A DNA stretch of 64,000 bases, from contig JBEBBW010000002.1 in assembly GCA_041158165.1 (NCBI GenBank), positions 28,357 to 92,356 on the forward strand, in the 5' to 3' direction. A model generated the notes under the pieces. That model saw nothing but the letters and a program-made list of their open reading frames with translations. It was not told the origin of the DNA and did no database searches. This stretch comes from TMED14 sp041158165. Its GTDB lineage: Bacteria > Bacteroidota > Bacteroidia > Flavobacteriales > Schleiferiaceae. The position numbers were made by a program, and so were the translations under genes. Below are positions 19,027-27,430 of this stretch, in pieces (the first letter of the stretch is position 1; each line of letters opens with the position of its first letter).

Positions 19027-19728
19027 ATGGCAAAAGAGAAAAAAGAAATCGATTTGGTCGAGCGCCCCATTGAGGCCGTTGAAGAGACGCTTTCAAAAGC
19101 AGAAAGCTTCTTTCACACCTACCAAAAGCAAATCACGTATGGCCTCGGTGCCGTGGTCGCGGTGATTGCGCTGACGCTTGGCTACCAGGAGTTTATCGCT
19201 AAGCCCGCCGAAGAGGAAGCCCAACTCGCCCTCTACCCTGCTCAAGATGTTTTTGCCCAAGACTCCCTCAACCTAGCCCTCAACGGCAACGCCGAATTCA
19301 TGGGTTTTGTCGAGATTGCCGACGAGTACTCGAACACCAAAGCGGGCAACCTGGCAAACTACTATGCCGGCCTTTGCTACCTCGGACTCGGCCAGGCAGA
19401 AGAGGCTATTGATTACCTCGAGGAGTTCGACGGCGACGGCACCTTTCTTGACATTGTGGCTACGGGGGCCATCGGCGATGCGTTTGCCGACCTCAAGCAA
19501 CCCAAAGAAGCCGAAGAGTACTACGCCAAGGCTGCTTCGTACGACGCCAACGAATTCCTGACGCCCTTTTTCTTGTCAAAAGCTGCGCTCGCCGCGGAAC
19601 TAAACAGCGATTTGGACGCTGCGTTGACCTACACCAAGCGCATCAAGGCGGACTTCCCGAACTCCGCTCAAGGCGCCAATGCCGACGCGCTCATCGCGAT
19701 GTACGAAGCTAAGCTCGCCGCCAAATAA
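19027..19728 (+). CDS. Membrane-anchored TPR protein (YfgM-like)
   Basis: This 233-residue protein has a cytoplasmic N-terminus (MAKEKKEIDLVERPIEAVEE), one transmembrane segment at about residues 38-58 (ITYGLGAVVAVIALTLGY), then a periplasmic TPR region with repeats NLANYYAGLCYLGLGQAEEA and FADLKQPKEAEEYYAKAASY. The layout resembles YfgM-type ancillary SecYEG-associated TPR proteins. The ATG at 19027 is chosen because the conserved charged N-terminus begins there. Its TAA overlaps the ATG of ribH (TAATG), a pairing I recall as common in Bacteroidota. Confidence 0.75.
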   Translation: MAKEKKEIDLVERPIEAVEETLSKAESFFHTYQKQITYGLGAVVAVIALTLGYQEFIAKPAEEEAQLALYPAQDVFAQDSLNLALNGNAEFMGFVEIADEYSNTKAGNLANYYAGLCYLGLGQAEEAIDYLEEFDGDGTFLDIVATGAIGDAFADLKQPKEAEEYYAKAASYDANEFLTPFFLSKAALAAELNSDLDAALTYTKRIKADFPNSAQGANADALIAMYEAKLAAK

Positions 19729-20192
19729 TGGCTACCGCCGAGCGCGGACCCCTCGACCTCAGCGCCGCTCCCACTGCTAAAGGGCGGCGCTTTGCGTTGG
19801 TGGTGAGTTCATGGAATCCTGAAATCACGAATGCCCTCGCCGACGGCGCAGCCCGAGTGCTCGAGCAGCTCAAGGCCGAACGCGTTGACCGCTTTGATGT
19901 TCCGGGCAGCTTTGAGTTGATCCACGGATGCAAAGTGCACGCGGAATCCCTCGAATACGACGCCGTCATCGCGATCGGGTCGGTGGTTCGCGGCGAGACG
20001 CCCCACTTTGATTTTGTGTGCCAGGGCGTGACGTACGGCATCGCCCGGCTAAACGCCACCGGCAAAACTCCCGTGATCTTCTGTGTGCTGACCGACGACA
20101 CCTACCAGCAATCGCTCGACCGAAGCGGAGGGCGACTCGGCAACAAAGGCGAAGAGGCTGCCGTGGCCGCCGTGCAAATGGCTGCGTTTTAA
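19728..20192 (+). CDS. ribH: 6,7-dimethyl-8-ribityllumazine synthase
   Basis: This 154-residue enzyme joins the ribityl-aminouracil and the butanone phosphate in the penultimate step of riboflavin synthesis, and probably assembles as a 60-mer or pentamer. Signatures seen are SWNPEITNAL, VPGSFELI, the active-site IGSVVRGETPHFDFV with its catalytic histidine, GVTYGIARLN and VLTDDTYQQSLDRSGG. Length is normal. Translation is coupled to the TPR gene by a one-base overlap. No other rib gene is near. Confidence 0.95.
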   Translation: MATAERGPLDLSAAPTAKGRRFALVVSSWNPEITNALADGAARVLEQLKAERVDRFDVPGSFELIHGCKVHAESLEYDAVIAIGSVVRGETPHFDFVCQGVTYGIARLNATGKTPVIFCVLTDDTYQQSLDRSGGRLGNKGEEAAVAAVQMAAF

Positions 20193-20270
20193 CGAGCATC
20201 CGCCACCCGGGAACCAGTTCCTTTTTTCACCGTTCCTGCGCGCCCCGTGCCACGGACCGAAGGAAGTTCC

Positions 20271-20278
20271 GAACTTTG
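20271..20278 (+). promoter_or_regulatory. Start-proximal -7-like box GAACTTTG
   Basis: GAACTTTG differs from TAnnTTTG at the first base and ends six bases before the phospho-sugar mutase ATG, within the 92-base gap after ribH. Confidence 0.3.
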
Positions 20279-20284
20279 ACACCT

Positions 20285-22018
20285 ATGAGTACGATTTTGG
20301 ATTCGGCCGCCGTGGAGCGCGCCGAGCTTTGGCTCAACAGCCCTATTGACGACGCCGACAAGGACGCCATCCGCCACCTTCGCGAGGCCGACCCCGCCGC
20401 GTTCAACGAAGCATTTTACACCGAACTTGAATTTGGTACAGGCGGACTGCGCGGACTGATGCGCTTGGGCAGCAACGGCATCAACCGCTACACCGTAGGC
20501 CTGGCGACCCAAGGCCTGGCGAACTACGTGCTGCAGGCCAGCGCTACCCCGTCGGTGGCCATTGCCTTTGATTCGCGCAACCAATCTCCGGAATTTGCGC
20601 GCGAGGCCGCCACGGTCTTGGCCGCCAACGGCGTGAACGTGTGGTTGTTTGAGGAACTGCGCCCGACGCCTGAATTGAGCTTCGCCGTGCGGCTCCATGG
20701 GTGCACCGCGGGCATTGTGATTACCGCGAGCCATAATCCGAAGGAGTACAACGGCTACAAGGTGTACTGGAGCGACGGCGGGCAAATCGTGCCCCCGAAC
20801 GACAAGGAATTGCTTGCGGCAGTGCGCGCAGTCAGCCTAGCCGACGTCAAGCGCAGCGGCGGCAGCGGCACGATTCGCTCGCTTGGACGCGAGACCGACG
20901 AGGCCTATTTGGGCGCACTCGAAACGCTTTCGCTGAACCGCCAAGGGAATTCCGCCTTAGGCATCGTCTTCACGGCCCTACACGGAACCTCGATCACCCT
21001 GCTCCCTGAGGCGCTTCGGCGCTGGGGCTTCAGCAAGGTAGACGTGCTCGAATCCCAGGCCGCGCCCGACGGCAATTTTCCGACGGTCCACTCGCCCAAT
21101 CCCGAGGAATCCGCTGCGTTGGCTCAAGCCGTAGCCCGCGCAGAGGAACGTGGCTACGACTTCGTGGTGGGATGCGACCCCGACAGCGACCGCGTGGGAA
21201 TCGCGGTGCGCGACGACCAAAAAGAACTGGTGCTCCTGAACGGGAACCAGGCTGCCGCGGTCCTAATGGACTATGTCTTGGCGCAGCGCAGCGCCCAAGG
21301 AAGCATGCCCCCAAATCCCTTTGTGGCCAGCACGGTGGTCACCTCTCCGTTGCTGCTCCGCGTGGCCGAACACTACGGGGTGGATGCGACCGAAACCCTG
21401 ACCGGTTTCAAATGGATTGCGGAACAAATTCGCCTCCGCGAGGGCAAGCAGCATTTCGTGGTCGGCGGTGAAGAAAGCTACGGATACCTGGCTGGCGACT
21501 TTGTTCGCGACAAAGACGCCATTGGCTCTGCCTGCCTTTTGGCCGAGGCGGCCGCGTACCATGCCGCCCAGGGATCTAGTTTCTACCGTGCCCTACTCGA
21601 CCTTTATGCCCGCCATGGGGTGCACCAAGACGAACTGCTCAGCGTGACCAAGCCCGGCCGCAGCGGCCTCGAAGAGATTCAGGCCATCATGAGCCGGTTG
21701 CGCACGAACGCCCCAAGCGATGTAGCGGGCTTTGACGTCGCTGAAGTACTGGACTACCAAAGCCAGTGGCGAACCGCCGTGGCAACCGGGGCCAAAACGC
21801 CAATTGCGCTGCCCAAATCCAACGTAATTCAGCTCGTGCTCGCCAACGGCGACCGCATTACCGCCCGACCAAGCGGCACCGAACCCAAGATTAAGTACTA
21901 CTTCAACGTCGTGGGTTCCCACCTCGACGAAGCCAATCGGGCAGCGCAGTACCGAAGGCTGCGGAGCGAGCTCGCGGCCCGCGTAGAAGCGTACCGCAGC
22001 GCACTGAAGAAGTACTAA
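20285..22018 (+). CDS. Phospho-sugar mutase (phosphoglucomutase/phosphomannomutase type)
   Basis: This 577-residue alpha-D-phosphohexomutase interconverts hexose-1- and hexose-6-phosphates. The motifs are ELEFGTGGLRG near the N-terminus, the phosphoserine loop VITASHNPKEYNGYK, the metal loop GCDPDSDRVGI, the sugar loop GGEESYGYL and the phosphate loop RPSGTEPKIKYY. GEESYG and the ~580-residue length fit the bacterial PGM/PMM type, distinct from glmM at 5747. I start at the ATG at 20285; the longer open frame from 20018 overlaps ribH and lacks conserved sequence. Confidence 0.92.
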   Translation: MSTILDSAAVERAELWLNSPIDDADKDAIRHLREADPAAFNEAFYTELEFGTGGLRGLMRLGSNGINRYTVGLATQGLANYVLQASATPSVAIAFDSRNQSPEFAREAATVLAANGVNVWLFEELRPTPELSFAVRLHGCTAGIVITASHNPKEYNGYKVYWSDGGQIVPPNDKELLAAVRAVSLADVKRSGGSGTIRSLGRETDEAYLGALETLSLNRQGNSALGIVFTALHGTSITLLPEALRRWGFSKVDVLESQAAPDGNFPTVHSPNPEESAALAQAVARAEERGYDFVVGCDPDSDRVGIAVRDDQKELVLLNGNQAAAVLMDYVLAQRSAQGSMPPNPFVASTVVTSPLLLRVAEHYGVDATETLTGFKWIAEQIRLREGKQHFVVGGEESYGYLAGDFVRDKDAIGSACLLAEAAAYHAAQGSSFYRALLDLYARHGVHQDELLSVTKPGRSGLEEIQAIMSRLRTNAPSDVAGFDVAEVLDYQSQWRTAVATGAKTPIALPKSNVIQLVLANGDRITARPSGTEPKIKYYFNVVGSHLDEANRAAQYRRLRSELAARVEAYRSALKKY

Positions 22019-22023
22019 CTTGG
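22016..22023 (+). promoter_or_regulatory. Start-proximal -7-like box TAACTTGG
   Basis: TAACTTGG contains the TAA stop of the mutase gene and ends four bases before the TlpA-like ATG. It differs from TAnnTTTG at position 7. Confidence 0.25.
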
Positions 22024-22027
22024 GGAC

Positions 22028-23284
22028 ATGAAAGTCCTTTTTGTCCTGCTGCTGGGCCTAGCCGTTTGGGTGGTCGTGGTACAGCCGAGTTCGGCACAAT
22101 CCAGTCCCTCGGGGCGAGAAACATGGTTTCGCGCCCAAATCACGTTGCGCGCCGCTCAGGGCACGGATGCCGCGTGGCTGCTGCCATTTGAGTTGGTTTC
22201 GGTAGACCAGGGCGCCAAGGCCAAGCCCGAATTTTTTATCGTCAATGGCGCTGAGCGCTTGCCGTTGGCCTACGTGGGCGCCAACGCCGAGGGCTACGAG
22301 CGATATGAACTTCCGTACTTCCCCGGGGAGCTGTGGTGGCGCAAGGAGGGCAGCGCTTGGAACGGGTTCTGGGTTCGCCCGGACCGCGGCGAGCGCTACG
22401 ATTTGCGCTTGGAGCGAGGACCCCTTCCTCGGTTTGACCTGCCCGAAGGCCGCGGACCCAGGGAAGTTTTGGCCGCCCGCTACGGGTTGAAAATGCACCA
22501 TCCCGACCAGCCTGCCGACCAGGGAAGCAATGCCATTGCGGTGCTGGAAGAGCAGGCCGACGGACGCGTGTTCGGAACGATCATGACCGAATCGGGCGAC
22601 TACCGCTACCTGGCCGGAACCCGCCGCGGGAACCGCGTTCACCTCAGCACGTTTAATGGGGTGTTTGCCTATGTGTTTGAGCTGGAATTGCTGCCGGGCG
22701 GCGGGATTCAGGGCCGCCAAATCGTGAGTGCCACCCGAGCGCAGTCCATCGTTGGCAAGGCTGACCCCGAAGCGAAGTTGGCCGATCCCACGAGCCTAGC
22801 TGCGATGAAGCCGGGCGCGACGACCCTGACGTTTTCGCTACCGCACTACCAAACAGGCGCGCTTTTTAGTCCCGAATTGGGCAAGCCCGCCGTGATTCAA
22901 ATTATGGGTTCTTGGTGCCCGAACTGCGTCGACGAGAGTAATGCGTTCAAGCAGTTTCACGCAGCGTATCCTGACGTGCAGTTTTTTGGTGTGACGTTTG
23001 AACGCAGCGCCGAGCGCGAGGCCGCTTTTGGCGCCATCGATAAGTTCGTTCGCGGCTTGGACCTTCGCTACCCGATTTTGTTCGCGGGACGGGCCGAGCG
23101 CGGAGCCGTGGAACGCGCGCTTGACGGCCTGGGCAACTTCCACTCCTACCCGACAACGATTTACCTGGACAAGCAAGGACGTGTGCGCAAGATTTACAGC
23201 GGTTTTTACGGACCCGGAACGCCGGAGTACGAACCGTGGCTTCAGGAAACGCAAGCGTTCATTGAAAAGCTCCGGTCCGAATGA
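22028..23284 (+). CDS. Secreted TlpA-family thioredoxin-like protein
   Basis: This 418-residue protein has a signal peptide (MKVLFVLLLGLAVWVVVV then SSAQ). Residues about 30-270 form a beta-rich domain of unknown role (FFIVNGAERLPLAYVG, DYRYLAGTRRGNRVHLSTFNG) like the N-terminal region of other Bacteroidota TlpA proteins. Residues about 275-418 are a thioredoxin fold with the redox motif WCPNC (about 295-299) in IMGSWCPNCVDESNAF and cis-proline SYPTTIYLD. It probably acts as a periplasmic thiol-disulfide reductase; the partner is unknown. Its TGA overlaps the ATG of the YkgJ gene. Confidence 0.82.
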   Translation: MKVLFVLLLGLAVWVVVVQPSSAQSSPSGRETWFRAQITLRAAQGTDAAWLLPFELVSVDQGAKAKPEFFIVNGAERLPLAYVGANAEGYERYELPYFPGELWWRKEGSAWNGFWVRPDRGERYDLRLERGPLPRFDLPEGRGPREVLAARYGLKMHHPDQPADQGSNAIAVLEEQADGRVFGTIMTESGDYRYLAGTRRGNRVHLSTFNGVFAYVFELELLPGGGIQGRQIVSATRAQSIVGKADPEAKLADPTSLAAMKPGATTLTFSLPHYQTGALFSPELGKPAVIQIMGSWCPNCVDESNAFKQFHAAYPDVQFFGVTFERSAEREAAFGAIDKFVRGLDLRYPILFAGRAERGAVERALDGLGNFHSYPTTIYLDKQGRVRKIYSGFYGPGTPEYEPWLQETQAFIEKLRSE

Positions 23285-23781
23285 AGCCTTCGGGACCTGA
23301 GGCCTTCCTAAAACGACTCAAACGGCAACCTCCGAGGGACCTTGATGCCGTGGTGCACGAGCTTCACGACGCCGTTTTTGCCCGCACCAATTGCCTTGAC
23401 TGCGCGAACTGCTGCAAAACGACCGGCCCGCTGTGGACCGAACGCGACAAAGACCGTGTGGCCAAGCGCCTTCGGCTCAAAACAGCGGACTTTGAGGCCC
23501 GCTACCTGCGCCTTGACGAAGATGGCGATTGGGTGCTGCGGCAGCTCCCCTGCCCGTTCTTGGAGTCTGACAACGCCTGCAGCATCTATGAGGACCGGCC
23601 TAAGGCATGCCGCGAATACCCCCACACCGACCGCGTCAAGCAGGTCCAAATTCTGGATTTAACTGCTAAGAATGCGCTGATTTGCCCCGCGGTGGGCGAA
23701 ATCGTAGCCCGAATGGAGGTTATCTACGCCGAAAAATCGGCAGGACCCACGCCAGCATCACCACGAGGACGGCGCCGATAA
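23281..23781 (+). CDS. YkgJ family cysteine-cluster protein
   Basis: This 166-residue protein belongs to the YkgJ/UPF0153 family with a CxxCxxCC-type cluster: CLDCANCC near residue 39, then PCPFLESDNACSIYEDRPKACREYP. These cysteines are thought to bind a zinc or Fe-S site, and the function is unknown. It is translationally coupled (ATGA) to the TlpA-like gene, so a shared redox role is possible. Its last 62 bases overlap the 3' end of the convergent symporter gene. The C-terminal tail SAGPTPASPRGRRR looks non-conserved and is probably a by-product of that overlap. Confidence 0.85.
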   Translation: MKPSGPEAFLKRLKRQPPRDLDAVVHELHDAVFARTNCLDCANCCKTTGPLWTERDKDRVAKRLRLKTADFEARYLRLDEDGDWVLRQLPCPFLESDNACSIYEDRPKACREYPHTDRVKQVQILDLTAKNALICPAVGEIVARMEVIYAEKSAGPTPASPRGRRR

Positions 23782-25375
23782 GGTTGTACCACAAAAAGCC
23801 GAGCTCCACGTGACCTGCGACGGTGGCCGCATGGAGTCCGAGCACCGAGGCTTCTGCGGCAATGCCCGCTACGAAGACCGACCAGGATGGCCGCTTCGGG
23901 AACAGCCATGCGCACAAGAAAATACCGAGCAAGGGCCCATAAAACAGCGAGCCGATGAGGTTGACGAGCTGTATGAGGTTTTCGTACAGGCTGGCCAAGA
24001 GGGCAATTCCCATGGCGACGAGACCCCAAAGAAGCGTCACCCACCGCGAGGTGGCGAGCGTTTCGCGCAAGCCGAGCATGCGCCCAAAGTCGATCATCGA
24101 CGTGGCCGCCAAGGAATTGATTTCGGCACTGGAGCTCGACATGGCCCCAGCCATGATGACGGCGAGGAGCAGGCCGAGCAATCCGACGGGCATGTGGTTA
24201 AGGGCCCACCCCAAGAAAACGTAGTCCACGTCTTTGGTTTCGAGCTCAGGCGCACGGTCCTTGACCACCGAAGTGGCCTGGGCTTTGAGGTTTTGTTGTT
24301 CCGAGCGGAGCGCCGCGAGTGCCGCTTGGCGCTCGGGGGTTTCGGGAGCGGCCGCAAGCTGGGCCCGTTCCGACTGCAGCTGTGCCCATTGCGCATCAAT
24401 CGACGCAGCCTCGGGAAGGGTTTTCCAGGTTGACGCCACCGCAGGGTTGTGCCACAAGGGTTCGGTGGACAGGTGCATGCGCACAAGGAGCAGCAAGCCA
24501 AGACTCAAAATGAACAACTGCATGGGCACCTTGACGAGCCCGGTCACAAGGAATCCGCGGCGAATTTCGGTTAAGCTTTTGCCCGAAAGGTAGCGGCCGA
24601 CCTGGCTTTGGTCCGTTCCGAAGTAGGCCATTGCGAGAAAAAAGCCGCCCGCGATCCCGGACCAAACGGTGTAGCGACTAGCCGGATTCCAGGACCAATC
24701 AAGTACTTGGTCGTGGCCGTAGGCCGAGGCGATGGACCACGCCCCCTTCAACCCCATTTCAGTGGGAATCCCTTGGTAAAGCACCAGCCAGGCCGCTACG
24801 AGCCCAACCATGATTACCGCCATTTGTGCAGTCTGGGTCACTTCCACGGCCTTGTACCCGCCAAACGCCGTGTAGGCCACGACCACGAGTCCGATTGCTA
24901 CGACTGTGGCGCCAAGATCCCAGTGAAAGACGGCCGAGAGCACGATGGCCGGCGCATACAGGGTAATGCCCGCCGCGAGGCTGCGCGACAGCAAAAAGAG
25001 TACGGCAGCGAGTCCCCGAACGCGGGATCCAAAAATACCCTCGAGGTATTCGTAGGCGGTGCGGGCTCCGCTTTGCATGTAGCGCGGAACCACCCAGGCT
25101 CCGAGAACCAACAGGGCGATGGGCATACCCAAGTAAAACTGGGCGAAGCGAAGTCCGTCGGCAAAACCCTGACCGGGGGTGCTGATGAAGGTGATGGCCG
25201 ACGCTTGGGTCGCGATGATACCCATCGCCATGGCCCACCAACTCGATTGGTGGGTGCCGCTTAGGAATTCGGTAGCAGACTCCTTTCGGCGCGAAACCCA
25301 CATTCCGTAGAGGGCAATGCCGCCGATGCTCAGCACGAGGGCGGCTAAGTCCCAAGGATTGAGGCTAGTGTTCAT
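23720..25375 (-). CDS. Sodium:solute symporter (SSS family) with an internal hydrophilic insertion
   Basis: This 551-residue polytopic transporter of the SSS/SLC5 family has the N-terminal pattern STPGQGFADGLRFAQFYLGMPIAL and GGYKAVEVTQTAQMAVIM, the central SGIAGGFFLAMAYFGTDQSQVGRYL, and GAMSSSSAEINSLAATSMIDF, typical of Na+-solute symporters. Residues about 298-383 form a hydrophilic, helix-prone insert (IDAQWAQLQSERAQLAA, ALAALRSEQQNLKAQA) between two membrane segments, larger than in the second symporter here. It is coupled to the upstream PIG-L gene by an 11-base overlap, which suggests uptake of a substrate related to that deacetylase. The substrate is unknown. Confidence 0.88.
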   Translation of the reverse strand: MNTSLNPWDLAALVLSIGGIALYGMWVSRRKESATEFLSGTHQSSWWAMAMGIIATQASAITFISTPGQGFADGLRFAQFYLGMPIALLVLGAWVVPRYMQSGARTAYEYLEGIFGSRVRGLAAVLFLLSRSLAAGITLYAPAIVLSAVFHWDLGATVVAIGLVVVAYTAFGGYKAVEVTQTAQMAVIMVGLVAAWLVLYQGIPTEMGLKGAWSIASAYGHDQVLDWSWNPASRYTVWSGIAGGFFLAMAYFGTDQSQVGRYLSGKSLTEIRRGFLVTGLVKVPMQLFILSLGLLLLVRMHLSTEPLWHNPAVASTWKTLPEAASIDAQWAQLQSERAQLAAAPETPERQAALAALRSEQQNLKAQATSVVKDRAPELETKDVDYVFLGWALNHMPVGLLGLLLAVIMAGAMSSSSAEINSLAATSMIDFGRMLGLRETLATSRWVTLLWGLVAMGIALLASLYENLIQLVNLIGSLFYGPLLGIFLCAWLFPKRPSWSVFVAGIAAEASVLGLHAATVAGHVELGFLWYNLIGAVLVVMLAWVLPIFRRR

Positions 25376-27392
25376 GGGCCACGAGGTTTGCTAGGATGCG
25401 GTACGCGCCGGGAACTCCTTCACGCCACTGCCGAAAGAGCGCTAGACCACAGTACGTTACGCTTCCTTGGCCGTAGCGCGCCGTGATCAGGGCGCCTTGG
25501 GTTGCGGATTCTCCGGGGTCGGACCATTCGATGAGCGGCGTGTAGTCGGATGGCCATTTTTCGGCGAAGTAGAGTCCGCGCTCTTGAACCCAGCCCTCAA
25601 AGTCGGCGGCAGTCAGGGTGTTGGGCGTCGTCCAAATCGGGTGCTTTGGCTTAAGGACGGTGGGCGGCACCGATTCAACGGTTACCCGTTTGCGCCCGAG
25701 TTCAAACGGAATGGGACCCATTTGGTCGGCCGTGCGGTCGGTGCTAGCCGTAGTATACTGCATGACCAGGCGCCCTCCCGCCTTAATCCAGGGCTCGAGG
25801 AGCGCGTTGGCGCGGTCCATTCCCGGCGTGGCGTTGAAGGCGCGGATTCCAGTAACAACGGCCGAGAGGCCATTCAGGTCCTGGGCGGTCATCGTGCGCG
25901 GATCCAGTTGGCGCACCGCAAATCCGAGTTGCCCTAGCGCCTCAGCCGCGTCGTCGCCTGCACCCTCGATCACGCCCACAGTCGCCTCTGGGAGGTTCAT
26001 CGGCAGGTAGCGCATCGGAATTCCTCCTTCGGTCCAAACCTCGGTGTGGGGAATGTGGTCGTAGCGGAGCTCCACCACCGCGCGCAGGGCCCGGCCGTCC
26101 GACCAAAACTCAAGTAATCCAGGCTCTGGGTTAGCGCCGGGCTCAACCACCACAACGTAGCGCTGATCTCGGTCGCTGTGGGGTGCGGCCGTCCACTTCA
26201 GCACGTTGGGCGAACGAAGCTTCCAGCCCTTGGGCACGCGGACCTCCACCGCGAAGTCCTTGGCCAAGGCCCAGCGGGTAAAGGTGACGTCGATGCGGTA
26301 GGCTATGTCATGGGTTGCGACCAGCGCGGGCAGCTCCACGTGCACGCTCAGCGGGTCGGCGTGAATCACGGGGCGGCGAAGTTCGCCTTTCACGCGGTCG
26401 CCTGCAGTGCAGTAGGCCGTCTCGAGCGGATTCGCTTCAAATTCCGCGCGTTCGCCGGGCTGCAGAAGTCGGCCGTAGACTTCAAAGGGCTCAGGGGATT
26501 CGTTGACCGCCACTTCCCAACGGCGAAGGGGCAGGCTGTCGCGGTCCGTAAACCACGGCCGGTCGGCGAGCACGTCACGCCAGAGGTGCAGCGGAGGGCG
26601 TTCACTCGGAATACGGGGCGTATCCCAGGCGCAGGGCTGTCCGGCCAGCAGCTGCAAAAATTCGTTTCGGAATCCGTGGTCGTTGACGGCTCCAAAGCCT
26701 TGGGACTTGTGCATGCTGCGGGCCTCGGTGCCGATTTGAAGCACGGATTTGCCCAACGCCTCGTGGTAGCCCCCGATGCGAAGCTTTACCAAACTGTCGC
26801 TCACCGACGCGGAATCCAAGTCCTTTGCCCACCACGACGAGGTATTCCAGTACACGGCTCGAGGCGCCCAGTCGCCGTTGCACTTGCGGTCGCGCTGCAG
26901 CCGTGCAAAGAGGTCGAGCGCAAGCATGGCTGAAGCCGTGTGATGGCCGTGACCAGCCCGGGCATCGGGCGGAAAACGCGTCACAATGACGTCCGGTCGG
27001 AATTCCGCAGCCAACGCAAAGAGTTCGCCCAGAACGAGTTCGCGATCCCACACCTGAAACGTCTCTTCTGGGTTTTTGCTGAATCCAAAGTCCGGCGCCG
27101 AGGTAAAAAACTGCTGAGCGCCGTCGATTTTTCGGGCTTCGCGCAGTTCCGCTTCGCGAATTACGCCCAAGGCGGGTCCCAATTCGGGGCCGATCAGGTT
27201 TTGTCCGCCCTCGCCACGCGTCAAACTGACGTAGGCCACCTCGCGCCCCTCGGCCCGGGACCAGTGGGCAATGAGACGCGTGTTTTCGTCGTCGGGATGC
27301 GCGGCAACGTAGAGTATTCGCTGTACCGGCTGCGCACTCGCTCCCGCGGCCAAGCCCGCCGCCAGCGCAAGCGTTAAACTAAACTTCGTCAT
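25365..27392 (-). CDS. Secreted PIG-L family deacetylase, two-domain
   Basis: This 675-residue exported protein has signal peptide MTKFSLTLALAAGLAAGASA. Residues about 25-250 are a PIG-L/LmbE zinc deacetylase domain: ILYVAAHPDDENTRLIAHW with zinc-ligand AHPDDE, SLTRGEGGQN, DVIVTRFPPDARAGHGHHTAS with the third ligand histidine. The remainder is a beta-rich domain ending in a glutamine amidotransferase-like region (AVVTGIRAFNATPGMDRANALLEPW and GALITARYGQGSVTYCGLAL). Such proteins remove N-acetyl groups from sugars, so it may process N-acetylated glycans or glycoconjugates in the periplasm. The operon with an SSS symporter supports a scavenging or modification role. Confidence 0.85.
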   Translation of the reverse strand: MTKFSLTLALAAGLAAGASAQPVQRILYVAAHPDDENTRLIAHWSRAEGREVAYVSLTRGEGGQNLIGPELGPALGVIREAELREARKIDGAQQFFTSAPDFGFSKNPEETFQVWDRELVLGELFALAAEFRPDVIVTRFPPDARAGHGHHTASAMLALDLFARLQRDRKCNGDWAPRAVYWNTSSWWAKDLDSASVSDSLVKLRIGGYHEALGKSVLQIGTEARSMHKSQGFGAVNDHGFRNEFLQLLAGQPCAWDTPRIPSERPPLHLWRDVLADRPWFTDRDSLPLRRWEVAVNESPEPFEVYGRLLQPGERAEFEANPLETAYCTAGDRVKGELRRPVIHADPLSVHVELPALVATHDIAYRIDVTFTRWALAKDFAVEVRVPKGWKLRSPNVLKWTAAPHSDRDQRYVVVVEPGANPEPGLLEFWSDGRALRAVVELRYDHIPHTEVWTEGGIPMRYLPMNLPEATVGVIEGAGDDAAEALGQLGFAVRQLDPRTMTAQDLNGLSAVVTGIRAFNATPGMDRANALLEPWIKAGGRLVMQYTTASTDRTADQMGPIPFELGRKRVTVESVPPTVLKPKHPIWTTPNTLTAADFEGWVQERGLYFAEKWPSDYTPLIEWSDPGESATQGALITARYGQGSVTYCGLALFRQWREGVPGAYRILANLVAHEH

Positions 27393-27430
27393 TCTCGTTC
27401 TAAATTGTACCTCTTATTCTCGTTTCGCTG

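Noticed and set aside
20018..20284. Longer phospho-sugar mutase start
   Set aside because: The extra region lies within ribH in another frame and carries no mutase motif.
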